A stretch of DNA of 8,154 nucleotides, from positions 1-8,154 of the forward strand of contig CAKRKK010000108.1 of assembly GCA_934358235.1 (NCBI GenBank), written 5' to 3'. Positions 1 through 6,726 of the stretch are shown piece by piece. The number at the start of each line of letters is the position of its first letter. The first letter of the stretch is position 1. Below the pieces are notes generated by a model that saw nothing but the letters and a program-made list of their open reading frames with translations, was not told the origin of the DNA and did not search any database. The position numbers and the translations under genes were made by a program. This DNA is from an uncultured Lachnospira sp. (GTDB taxonomy: Bacteria; Bacillota; Clostridia; Lachnospirales; Lachnospiraceae).

Positions 1-3000
1 TTTATTGCATCATATCCTGGAACACTTACATTTTCAAAATCTGATAAACTAACAGCATGGTCACGAGCCTCGCTTCCTGTGTACTTAGTCTTTGCACCAT
101 CTGTACAGGTCCAGTTCTTTACCCAATAATATCCCTGTCCCTTGTAATTATACAGAACTGATGTAAGACCACCTAAGAACTGATCTGTTGCAGAATTCTT
201 ACTATCAGCATATGAAAGCAAATTACGATATGATGCATCCTTTGATGTTCTGTAACACATAAAGTTAGCTTTGGTTGTATCATATATACCATTAGCTACT
301 GCTGTACAATTTCTCATAGAAACTGCGCCACCATTACCATTATCTGTAAAGCCTGTTGCTCCATTGAAAAATGAAAGACAATTCTCTACTATATGAGGTG
401 TAGGGCAGGCTCCATTACTTCCTCCAAGCTTAAAGCCATTCATATCTCCTTCGGCTGAGCCTGTTCCATCTGTAAGCTTACCATTACCAAAAGCTATACA
501 GTTTTTAATTGTTACAACACCTATTGGTCCTGTTGCAGGCTTAGCATATAAATCCCATCCATCATCACTATTACAATATGATATACAACCATCAAATACA
601 TTGCCCTCGCCACATGTAAGCTTAGCTGCAAATCCATCTGCATTCTCTGCTGTCGCTTCGTCCTTATTGTTAAAGGCTGTACAGTTAAGAATTGTATTAT
701 ATGATGGCCATTGTTCTATTGAATTAGCATTAGTATTATATCTGCTAAGCTGAAGTCCTGTGTCATGGTTTGCATAGAACTGACATAATTCTATAATATT
801 ATGATCTCCAGATAATAACATGCCATTATCACCAGCATTACATATATCTATATCATAAAAATGCCAATATGAACCATCAAGTACTATACCTCTGTTAGGA
901 CCTGCTTCTTCCATTCCGTCAAAGTCAATAGTAACCGTCTTATTATTAATGCTGCTTATTGTCTTATAAGAATTCTCTGTGCCACTATTGGATTCGTTAA
1001 TTATAATAGATGTCTTATACATATCGTATACATAATATGTTCCAGAGAACATCCATATAGTATTACCTGCTTCAACCTTATTAATAGCTGTTACAATATC
1101 CATCGGATCCTCATATGTACCTGCTGCATCAGCCTTGCCCTTTGTTGATACATATAAATCTCCTGTCTTGAACTCTTCTGCTCTTTCTCTTACTTCATTA
1201 TCCACTCTCGCAGGCTTTTCTTCTTCTTTTGCATAAGATACTGACATATCGTATATATTTACTCCGCCTGACTTAGAGTATACATAATATGTTCCCGCTG
1301 CATCGAGCTTAACCTTATAAACTGCCGCATTCTTCACCTTTACTGTAATAGCAGCTACTTCTTTTAAGCTTCCATCAGCCTGTTTAAGTGCAACAGCTAC
1401 CTCCCTCGCATCTGTAGAATTAGCACTTACAGCTACCAGATTAAATGTTGCTGCATCTGCAGTTGCAAAGCTTATACTTCTATAATCTGCACAACCAGTA
1501 CCATTTGTCTTAAGTCTGTTAGTATATTTTACCTTATTGACTTCCGTTGATTTCTTTTCAATAGTTACAGCATTTGTACTATCTGCGTGAATTGTGAATC
1601 CATTCTTTGAAAGCTTCTCTGAATATTGTTTTGCACTCAATTCAGAAACATTCAATCTTATATCTTCAGCCTTAACTTCTTCTGTTTTCTCAGACTCTGT
1701 TGGTTTTTCAGCTTCCGTTGTCTTTTCAGCTTCTGTTGTCTTTTCAGCCTCTGTTGTCTTCTCGGCTTCTGTTGTCTTTTCAGCCTCTGTTGTCTTCTCG
1801 GCTTCTGTTGTCTTTTCGGCTTCTGTTGTCTTTTCGGCTTCTGTTGTCTTTTCAGCCTCTGTTGTCTTTTCAGCCTCTGTTGTCTTTTCGGCTTTCGTTG
1901 TCTTTTCAGCCTCTGTTGTCTTTTCAGCTTTCGTTGTCTTTTCAGCTTCTGTTGTCTTTTCGACTACCGAAACGTATAATATATTACCTTTATCTGCTTT
2001 AGTCAGCTCATATTCACCTGGTTCTATATCACTTTCATATATATTATTATTTACAACAGTTTTTTTACCGTTTATTTTGATATTTTTACTATCAGCAAAA
2101 ACAATAGTAAGCTTTGCTTTTGAATTCGCTTTAAACTTAATCGACATTGATGATTCAATCTTTAACGCCTTAGTTAATTTTAATCCGTTATATTCAACAT
2201 CGTATTTAGCAGAATTCATATTTCCCTTAATAGTAAAGTAATCATCTGATACAGCACCCTGCTCTGTAAAGTTATGTATGTGTGTTCCTGCTGCTGCCAC
2301 TTCTGGTGCCTTTGTTGTCTCCTTATTATTATCAGCTACTGTTGTTTTTTCAGAAGGCTCCTTTGTTGTATCTGTCATAGTAGCATTCTGTGTTTCTTTC
2401 TCAACAGGCTTTTCTGTTTCCTTTTCTGAATCAGAGGAGCCTGAAGAAGCTGATGCCATTCCACCAACTGATATTAACTTAGTCTTATAATTTGTCACAA
2501 GAGACTTAAGTTCCTGATCAACACCATAGTATTCATCAGCAGTTACTGTCTGCATAACTTTATTGCCATCCTTCTGCTGATATGTTTTTGTAGAGAAATC
2601 ATACTTGAAATCACCACCATTAACACGTCCTGCATACTTAACTACTGTATCCTTAGCAGCTTCTGGAGATTGTGCTGTATAAGAATACATAATATCTGAT
2701 GTATCAAAGTTATTATATGTTCTTTCTCCCTTATATGTCTTTACAGTAGCTGGCACCTTTTCCTTGCTGTCAGTTACCTCATAGGCATCAAACTCTGTAT
2801 TATTCTGCTGATATGTAACATATGACTTAGCACCCTCGATATGGTTGTTATAAGTCTTTATTATTCCACCAGCTTCTCCACTAAATGTACCTTCTAATCC
2901 TCTTGTAAGATTAGTCCAGTCAGATATTACATCTGAACCCTGCATTGAACTTAATACTGGATACTTACAGTTCCTGAAATAGTTGTTCTCCACAAATGCT

Positions 3001-4166
3001 GATGCACCTAAGGTTGCACCAACACCATACTTAGCATTACCATCAAAGTAATTATTATAGCTGTGAACTGATGCTGCTCTTATTCTAGGATGACGTGAAT
3101 CTGAATGATCATACCAGTTATGATGATATGTTATAAGTCTATCCTTTTCGTCATTCTCCTTTAAGCCCTGAAGATTGCACTTTCCATTATCATAAAAATG
3201 ATTATATGAATGTGTTATATATGTTGACTTCTTTGTATCAAGTGCTCCATCTCCTTTAGCCTGGTCAGAATCACCACCAGCCATTCCATAGAAGAAATCA
3301 CAGTTATGCACCCATACGTGATCATTATCCTGCTGAAGTCCTATATTATCGCCCTCACCACTATCAACATTCATAATGGCAAGATTACGGATTTCTACAT
3401 TAGATGAACCTTTTATTCTTATACCAAAACCATCTATTACTGCATCTTCTCCGATTCCCTCTAATGTAAGTCCCTCTTTATTAGTATCAATTACAATATC
3501 ACCCTTATCCATATCGGCAAGATCTGTTACCTGACCTATAATTCTGATATTAAGAGGTCTGTTATCAGCTTTCTTCTTATAACCATAGATTATATTCTGC
3601 AAGCCTACGCAATGCGTAACCGTTCCTTTATTGCTTGTAATTACATCAAGCGATACTGTATCCTTATTCTTCTCTGTCACATAAAGAACAATAGCATCTG
3701 ACTTTAGTGTTCCATCTTCATTATACGCTCCTGAAGAAGTACCCTTAACCCATGCAAAGCCCGTTCTGTCATGTGCCTTTACATCCATAGCAGTTGATAC
3801 TGCCGTTACTGATGAACCATTCTTATAAACAGCTTCTATCTTTATTACATAGCTTCCTGCCGCAAGCCCCACTACATCGGCACGCCAGTAATCTGCATAC
3901 TGTCTTATAAGCTCATCATCAAGCTTAACATAGGAATCATCATTAGCAGATGCCTCCTTTACATAAGCTTTATAACCAACCGCATTAGCAACTGGTTCCC
4001 ATTTCACATAGGCACTCTCTAACCAGCCTTGTGCCTCTGTAATTGAAAAGCTTTCTTTAGCCTTGATTGAGGAAATGTCTGTATTTATGACAAGTCCCAT
4101 CACCATAACAAGAACTAATGCGAAAGCAATTCCACGTCTTCCCTTAAAACGTAAAAAACCCTTCAT
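1..4166 (-). CDS. Secreted multidomain pectate lyase, PL1 plus PL9 catalytic domains (3' end outside window)
   Basis: The frame opens at ATG 4166, 5 nt after a GGAGG site, and stays open for 1388 codons to the window edge. Residues 1-36 look like a signal peptide: a basic start (KGFLRFKGRR), a hydrophobic core and a likely cut after IKA. Residues about 48-135 resemble a fibronectin-III-like module. A PL1 pectate lyase domain follows (about 137-500): D306 and D310 in GDGALD match Ca-binding acids, and R358/R363 in RHPRIR match the catalytic arginines of the PelC family. Then come an accessory beta-domain (about 627-733), a Glu/Lys/Thr repeat linker (734-830), a second accessory domain (about 831-975) and a PL9 domain from about 1003. 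PL9 residues match Pel9A: D1177 (ADGF), D1201, D1202 and D1205 (SDDGWD), and K1246 (NGFKLGG). Both domains should cleave polygalacturonate by Ca-dependent beta-elimination outside the cell. The C-terminus, including any surface anchor, is not visible. Family calls are by motif recognition; accessory-domain functions are inferred. Confidence 0.93.
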   Translation of the reverse strand, partial: MKGFLRFKGRRGIAFALVLVMVMGLVINTDISSIKAKESFSITEAQGWLESAYVKWEPVANAVGYKAYVKEASANDDSYVKLDDELIRQYADYWRADVVGLAAGSYVIKIEAVYKNGSSVTAVSTAMDVKAHDRTGFAWVKGTSSGAYNEDGTLKSDAIVLYVTEKNKDTVSLDVITSNKGTVTHCVGLQNIIYGYKKKADNRPLNIRIIGQVTDLADMDKGDIVIDTNKEGLTLEGIGEDAVIDGFGIRIKGSSNVEIRNLAIMNVDSGEGDNIGLQQDNDHVWVHNCDFFYGMAGGDSDQAKGDGALDTKKSTYITHSYNHFYDNGKCNLQGLKENDEKDRLITYHHNWYDHSDSRHPRIRAASVHSYNNYFDGNAKYGVGATLGASAFVENNYFRNCKYPVLSSMQGSDVISDWTNLTRGLEGTFSGEAGGIIKTYNNHIEGAKSYVTYQQNNTEFDAYEVTDSKEKVPATVKTYKGERTYNNFDTSDIMYSYTAQSPEAAKDTVVKYAGRVNGGDFKYDFSTKTYQQKDGNKVMQTVTADEYYGVDQELKSLVTNYKTKLISVGGMASASSGSSDSEKETEKPVEKETQNATMTDTTKEPSEKTTVADNNKETTKAPEVAAAGTHIHNFTEQGAVSDDYFTIKGNMNSAKYDVEYNGLKLTKALKIESSMSIKFKANSKAKLTIVFADSKNIKINGKKTVVNNNIYESDIEPGEYELTKADKGNILYVSVVEKTTEAEKTTKAEKTTEAEKTTKAEKTTEAEKTTEAEKTTEAEKTTEAEKTTEAEKTTEAEKTTEAEKTTEAEKTTEAEKTTEAEKPTESEKTEEVKAEDIRLNVSELSAKQYSEKLSKNGFTIHADSTNAVTIEKKSTEVNKVKYTNRLKTNGTGCADYRSISFATADAATFNLVAVSANSTDAREVAVALKQADGSLKEVAAITVKVKNAAVYKVKLDAAGTYYVYSKSGGVNIYDMSVSYAKEEEKPARVDNEVRERAEEFKTGDLYVSTKGKADAAGTYEDPMDIVTAINKVEAGNTIWMFSGTYYVYDMYKTSIIINESNSGTENSYKTISSINNKTVTIDFDGMEEAGPNRGIVLDGSYWHFYDIDICNAGDNGMLLSGDHNIIELCQFYANHDTGLQLSRYNTNANSIEQWPSYNTILNCTAFNNKDEATAENADGFAAKLTCGEGNVFDGCISYCNSDDGWDLYAKPATGPIGVVTIKNCIAFGNGKLTDGTGSAEGDMNGFKLGGSNGACPTPHIVENCLSFFNGATGFTDNGNGGAVSMRNCTAVANGIYDTTKANFMCYRTSKDASYRNLLSYADSKNSATDQFLGGLTSVLYNYKGQGYYWVKNWTCTDGAKTKYTGSEARDHAVSLSDFENVSVPGYDAI
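1699..1968 (-). repeat. 18-bp coding tandem repeat, hexapeptide linker EAEKTT
   Basis: Fifteen consecutive 18-bp units lie inside the pectate lyase gene; on the plus strand they read like gttgtcttttcagcttct, and the leftmost-encoded unit at 1951-1968 is degenerate. The encoded linker has 14 clean hexapeptides (residues 740-823): 11 EAEKTT, two KAEKTT and a final EAEKPT. It is flanked by the worn units VVEKTT and ESEKTE. The linker separates the PL1 half from the PL9 half and is presumably an extended, charged spacer. Many differences between units are silent (GAA/GAG, GCT/GCC). The pair 1735-1770 is repeated exactly at 1771-1806, showing a 36-bp higher-order period. No unit contains a frameshift. 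Confidence 0.97.
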
Positions 4167-4171
4167 GTTAA

Positions 4172-4176
4172 CCTCC
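4172..4176 (-). promoter_or_regulatory. Ribosome binding site of the pectate lyase gene
   Basis: On the minus strand GGAGG stands 5 nt (TTAAC) before the ATG at 4166. This near-consensus site fixes the start, and the signal peptide begins directly at that ATG. Confidence 0.9.
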
Positions 4177-4182
4177 ATTTTC

Positions 4183-4214
4183 TGTTCACATATGCGTAAT
4201 ATTTTTTGTGAACA
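4183..4214 (-). promoter_or_regulatory. Perfect 8-bp inverted repeat in the pectate lyase leader (operator or mRNA hairpin)
   Basis: TGTTCACA (4183-4190) and TGTGAACA (4207-4214) are exact reverse complements separated by 16 bp, with centres 24 bp apart. They lie between the predicted -10 box and the ribosome binding site, about +14 to +45 of the likely transcript. The site could be an operator whose bound repressor blocks transcription. It could also be a leader hairpin ending 6 nt before GGAGG. The half-site order is the reverse of the CRP consensus, so CRP is not suggested. A partial third copy, TGTGTGAA, lies just upstream on the transcript side (4216-4223 on the plus strand). The regulator is unknown. 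Confidence 0.6.
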
Positions 4215-4234
4215 TTGTGTGAAATACAATATGA

Positions 4235-4263
4235 AATATACATTATTTTGGGCACTTTGTCTA
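4235..4263 (-). promoter_or_regulatory. Predicted sigma-A promoter of the pectate lyase gene
   Basis: On the minus strand TAGACA (4263-4258) and TATATT (4240-4235) each match the -35 and -10 consensus at five of six positions, with an ideal 17-bp spacer. Transcription would start near 4228, giving a leader of about 62 nt that contains the inverted repeat and the ribosome binding site. The region is A/T-rich, so chance matches are possible. This was the best pair I found upstream of the gene. Confidence 0.6.
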
Positions 4264-4344
4264 TATAAATATATTATTTGTTTAAAATTTTTTGTCCGAA
4301 TTTTCAATAAGTTATAATTCACTTAATAAAATAAACTCATCATT

Positions 4345-4471
4345 ATATATCAAAAGTACCATTGTTTTTAATTTCTTCACTTTAAGAGATATTGCCAAAT
4401 ATTCCTAAATATTTCTAAATTCTATTAATATCGGAGTATAGCTGACTGTCATTAAATTACTTTTGATGTAT
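4345..4471. repeat. Spaced inverted repeat, 14-bp arms around 99 nt
   Basis: The arms at 4345-4358 and 4458-4471 contain the exact reverse complements ATCAAAAGTA and TACTTTTGAT. They extend by four further positions, one of which pairs only as a G-U wobble in RNA. The enclosed 99 nt are AT-rich and include the tandem words atattcctaa and atatttctaa. Possible readings are a structured RNA, the ends of a small worn miniature element, or coincidence in AT-rich DNA. I saw no clear target-site duplication. Confidence 0.45.
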
Positions 4472-4580
4472 TAAGATGCCGGGGTGATGTACAGACTTTA
4501 GCCAAGAAAATAACAAAAAAATTATATTGTATTGCAATATTATAAAAGGTTTACATAAACTAGGGAATCAAAGCAGGAAA

Positions 4581-4607
4581 ATTTGACTCTATTCGTCTAA
4601 GTCAAAT
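4581..4607. other. Hairpin with 8-bp stem, loop motif CTATTCG
   Basis: ATTTGACT (4581-4588) pairs exactly with AGTCAAAT (4600-4607) across an 11-nt loop, ctattcgtcta. On the minus strand the stem is followed by only a few T residues (TTTCC), so it would be a weak terminator on its own. Stem base and loop share their sequence with the next hairpin, which suggests that the two arose by duplication or carry a common function. Confidence 0.5.
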
Positions 4608-4630
4608 CCTACTGGAATATTTACAAATAA

Positions 4631-4670
4631 AAATTGACCCTATTCGCCAAAAGCAAATTAAGGTCAATTT
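4631..4670 (-). terminator. Candidate rho-independent terminator after the ABC transporter gene
   Basis: AAATTGACC (4631-4639) and GGTCAATTT (4662-4670) form a perfect 9-bp stem with a 22-nt loop. Read on the minus strand, the stem runs into TTTTTATTTG, a usable U-tract. It lies about 200 nt after the ABC stop with no other gene between, as expected for the end of the GH28-ABC transcript. The stem is A/T-rich and the loop long, so efficiency is uncertain. Confidence 0.5.
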
Positions 4671-4678
4671 CACAAGTC

Positions 4679-4706
4679 GATATATAATTGTGATATATAT
4701 AATTGA
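4679..4706. repeat. Short AT-rich direct duplication
   Basis: gatatataattgt (4679-4691) is followed at once by gatatatataattga (4692-4706), so the word ATATATAATTG-like appears twice in tandem. It lies between the candidate terminator and the tandem array. It may be slippage in AT-rich DNA; no function is visible. Confidence 0.45.
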
Positions 4707-4720
4707 ATCCTATTGACAGA

Positions 4721-4850
4721 TTCCTGGTACTTAATAAGATTCCTAAACTTAGTAAGCTTCCTGAACTTAGTAAGCTTCCTAAACTTAATAAGATTACTGA
4801 TAATTAATAAGCTTCCTAATAACTAATAAACTTCCTGATACTTAATAAAT
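4721..4850. repeat. Intergenic 18-19-bp tandem array, 7 units
   Basis: Seven adjacent units begin at 4721, 4740, 4758, 4776, 4794, 4813 and 4832, with lengths 19, 18, 18, 18, 19, 19 and 19 bp. An eighth worn unit starts at 4851. The plus-strand consensus is about ttcctgaacttaataagc. Each unit carries the near-palindrome CTTA(A/G)TAAG or a decayed form, so neighbouring units could pair. The array starts within 20 nt of the ABC stop codon, so it lies in the 3' untranslated part of that transcript. Mixed 18/19-bp lengths and frequent stops argue against coding. Units 2-4 are the most alike. Confidence 0.85.
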
Positions 4851-4867
4851 TACCTAAATAACAATTT

Positions 4868-6658
4868 CTATGACTGTATCTTCTTCATCTGATAGAACTC
4901 ACCCTTAAGTTCCATAAGTTCATCATATGTTCCATATTCGACACAATGGCCATCAGCTATTACTGCTATTCTGTCAGCGTCCTTTATTGTCGATAATCTA
5001 TGGGCAACTATAAATGTTGTTCTGTCCTTAGTAAGATTATTAAGTGCCTCCTGAATGAGCTTTTCTGATATACTGTCAAGTGCCGATGTAGCCTCATCTA
5101 GAACTATTACCTTAGGATTTCTTATGAGCGCCCTTGCTATTGATATACGCTGTCTTTGTCCACCTGAAAGCTTGCCGCCATGTTCTCCAACCGTAGTATC
5201 AAGACCATCTGGCAAGGATTCTATAAGATCTGTAAGATTAGCAGCCTTAACAACATCATTTAGTGTTTCAGCATCCACGTTATCCACACCATATGTTATA
5301 TTATCCCTGATTGTCCCCGAAAACAATATAGATGTTTGTGGAACAACCGCTATATGCTTCCTGTATGATCTTAAGTCAATATTCTTCATATCGTGGCCAT
5401 CTATTAACACTTCACCCTTGTTGGCAAGATTAAAGCCTATAACCAGATTAAGAATAGTTGATTTACCTGCACCTGATTCACCCACAAGTGCAATAGTTTC
5501 TCCTTTGTCAACGTGAAGATTCAATTCGTGAAGCACCGGTCTGTCTATATTATTGTATCTGAACATAACATTATTAAAGTCAAATTCTCCTTCTATATCA
5601 TCAAGAACTTCCTTTCCTTCATTATGCTCTATATCCTGTTCAAGCAGCACTTCACCTATTGAGTTCACAGATTCTATACCTTTAGCTATTGTTGGTATAA
5701 GTGACATAAGTGATGATACCTGACTGACTATCGTTGCAAAGTAGCTCTGATACAGTGTTATATCTCCTGGCATAACAGTACCTCTTACAGCAAGAAATCC
5801 TGTAAAGCCAAGACATACAACCTGGAATATCTGAAATATAGCCCAGCCGACAGAACCGAATAATGATTGTATTACATCAAGCCTGTAACCTTTTTCCGCA
5901 ACCGCAAATAACTGTCCACTCATTTTATGGACTTCTTCTTCCTCTAGTGCATGTGCCCTTGTTACTGGAATAAGCTCCACCATCTCCATAACTCTTGCTG
6001 AGGTTTCTTCCATTTCTTTACGGAATTCCGTATTTCTTTTTTTCATGACATTTCGAAAGAATACCATTGTAGCTGCTGCTATTGGCGTTGTCAGAAGAAA
6101 GAATATGAATACCACCATACTTTTATTAATAGTTACAATAAGGGCAATTCCAATATTAAGGGCAATACTAAGTATACTTAAAAACATCTGCGTTGATAAT
6201 GTTTCTACTGCCTCAACGTCCCTGATTATCTTTGACTGAAGACGCCCCGACTGCGTTTCCTTGTGATATGATATTGATAACTGCTGCAGCTTTCTTACAA
6301 GTGCTTTCCTAAGTCCTGTTTCTGCATATCTTGTTGCCAGAGATTTATACCTTGTATACATATAATTCGTAGGAATATTCAATGCTACAAGACATACCAT
6401 TATTACAGCCTGGATTAATATATTCTGATAGGTCTCTGGCGAACCGCTTGTAATATCATTTATAATATTTGCTGTTACAATTGGCAGAACCCATACAGGT
6501 GCGTGCTTAATAAAGAAAAATATTACTGCCAGAAAAAACTTATGATAATTTCCCTTATAAAGCCCCAACAATATCTGCATAGGGTGTCCCTGATATTTCC
6601 TGTAACACTCTATAAACCAGCTTTCAACATCAATTCCCTTTGGTGCCTTAAGATTCAT
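4868..6658 (-). CDS. ABC transporter, fused membrane and ATP-binding domains (exporter type half-transporter)
   Basis: A 596-residue half-transporter that would work as a dimer in the cytoplasmic membrane. The N-terminal 330 or so residues hold about six hydrophobic segments (near 40-65, 80-100, 155-175, 180-202, 268-292, 303-322). The C-terminal ATPase domain is complete: Walker A GESGAGKST (393-401), Q-loop Q441, signature LSGGQ (497-501), Walker B IVLDE (518-522) and switch H553 (AHRLST). This architecture is typical of exporters for lipids, drugs or peptides; importers for galacturonate oligomers normally have separate permeases and a binding protein. No peptidase or substrate-specific domain is visible, so the substrate is unknown. 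I chose ATG 6658 over the longer reading from GTG 6667, because AGAAGG lies 8 nt before the ATG but directly abuts the GTG. The gene follows the GH28 gene by 62 nt and is probably in its operon. Its partner, if heterodimeric, is not in the window. Confidence 0.94.
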   Translation of the reverse strand: MNLKAPKGIDVESWFIECYRKYQGHPMQILLGLYKGNYHKFFLAVIFFFIKHAPVWVLPIVTANIINDITSGSPETYQNILIQAVIMVCLVALNIPTNYMYTRYKSLATRYAETGLRKALVRKLQQLSISYHKETQSGRLQSKIIRDVEAVETLSTQMFLSILSIALNIGIALIVTINKSMVVFIFFLLTTPIAAATMVFFRNVMKKRNTEFRKEMEETSARVMEMVELIPVTRAHALEEEEVHKMSGQLFAVAEKGYRLDVIQSLFGSVGWAIFQIFQVVCLGFTGFLAVRGTVMPGDITLYQSYFATIVSQVSSLMSLIPTIAKGIESVNSIGEVLLEQDIEHNEGKEVLDDIEGEFDFNNVMFRYNNIDRPVLHELNLHVDKGETIALVGESGAGKSTILNLVIGFNLANKGEVLIDGHDMKNIDLRSYRKHIAVVPQTSILFSGTIRDNITYGVDNVDAETLNDVVKAANLTDLIESLPDGLDTTVGEHGGKLSGGQRQRISIARALIRNPKVIVLDEATSALDSISEKLIQEALNNLTKDRTTFIVAHRLSTIKDADRIAVIADGHCVEYGTYDELMELKGEFYQMKKIQS

Positions 6659-6666
6659 ATTTCTCA

Positions 6667-6672
6667 CCTTCT
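6667..6672 (-). promoter_or_regulatory. Ribosome binding site deciding the ABC transporter start
   Basis: Minus-strand AGAAGG ends 8 nt before ATG 6658, a normal distance. It directly abuts the in-frame GTG at 6667, which therefore cannot use it. A run of nine A residues lies just upstream in the transcript, which should leave the site unstructured. Confidence 0.75.
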
Positions 6673-6691
6673 TTTTTTTTATAGGTCCGTT

Positions 6692-6726
6692 TTTATTACT
6701 TACTGTTTATCACTTACTGCCTACTG
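6692..6726. repeat. 14-bp tandem repeat overlapping the GH28 stop codon
   Basis: TTTATTACTTACTG (6692-6705) and TTTATCACTTACTG (6706-6719) differ at one base and are adjacent. A third partial copy, CCTACTG, continues to 6726 and contains the GH28 stop codon (TAG, 6723-6721 on the minus strand). The repeat fills most of the gap before the ABC gene. It probably arose by slippage. Confidence 0.65.

Larger units (their letters stand above)
4167..4867. other. 700-bp intergenic region between the ABC transporter and pectate lyase genes
   Basis: No coding sequence with a credible start, ribosome binding site or recognisable product was found on either strand. From left to right it holds the pectate lyase leader and promoter (4167-4263), a spaced inverted repeat (4345-4471), two related hairpins (4581-4607 and 4631-4670), a short AT-rich direct duplication (4679-4706) and an 18-19-bp tandem array (4721-4850). 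In 4264-4344 and 4472-4580 I see only AT-rich sequence without a feature I can name. The length and repeat load are unusual next to the 62-nt gap between the two upstream genes. Confidence 0.8.

Noticed and set aside
1594..2241. Plus-strand open frame with repeated SASVVF residues
   Set aside because: It is the antisense shadow of the EAEKTT repeat: 18-bp units keep all frames open. There is no ribosome binding site or recognisable domain, and the minus-strand frame has clear enzyme domains.
2278..2490. Small plus-strand open frame of 70 codons
   Set aside because: It lies wholly opposite the Ser/Glu/Thr-rich linker and accessory region of the lyase, and its composition mirrors that strand.
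4063..4317. Plus-strand open frame running from the lyase signal peptide into the intergenic region
   Set aside because: It overlaps the lyase start, leader and promoter in antisense, has no good ribosome binding site and no recognisable product.
4472..4580. Riboswitch or small RNA in the gene-free segment
   Set aside because: I could not match any known conserved core, and apart from a small imperfect palindrome around attgcaat no stable structure stood out.
4713..4740. Plus-strand promoter-like pair TTGACA - 16 bp - TAAGAT
   Set aside because: The -35 is perfect but the -10 matches only four of six, it overlaps the tandem array, and it would only read antisense into the ABC gene. Chance is likely in AT-rich DNA.
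4721..4850. CRISPR array
   Set aside because: The units are directly adjacent with no unique spacers, and no cas gene is present.
5055..5516. Plus-strand open frame opposite the ABC ATPase domain
   Set aside because: It is antisense to the conserved Walker and signature motifs, so its length reflects constraint on the other strand.
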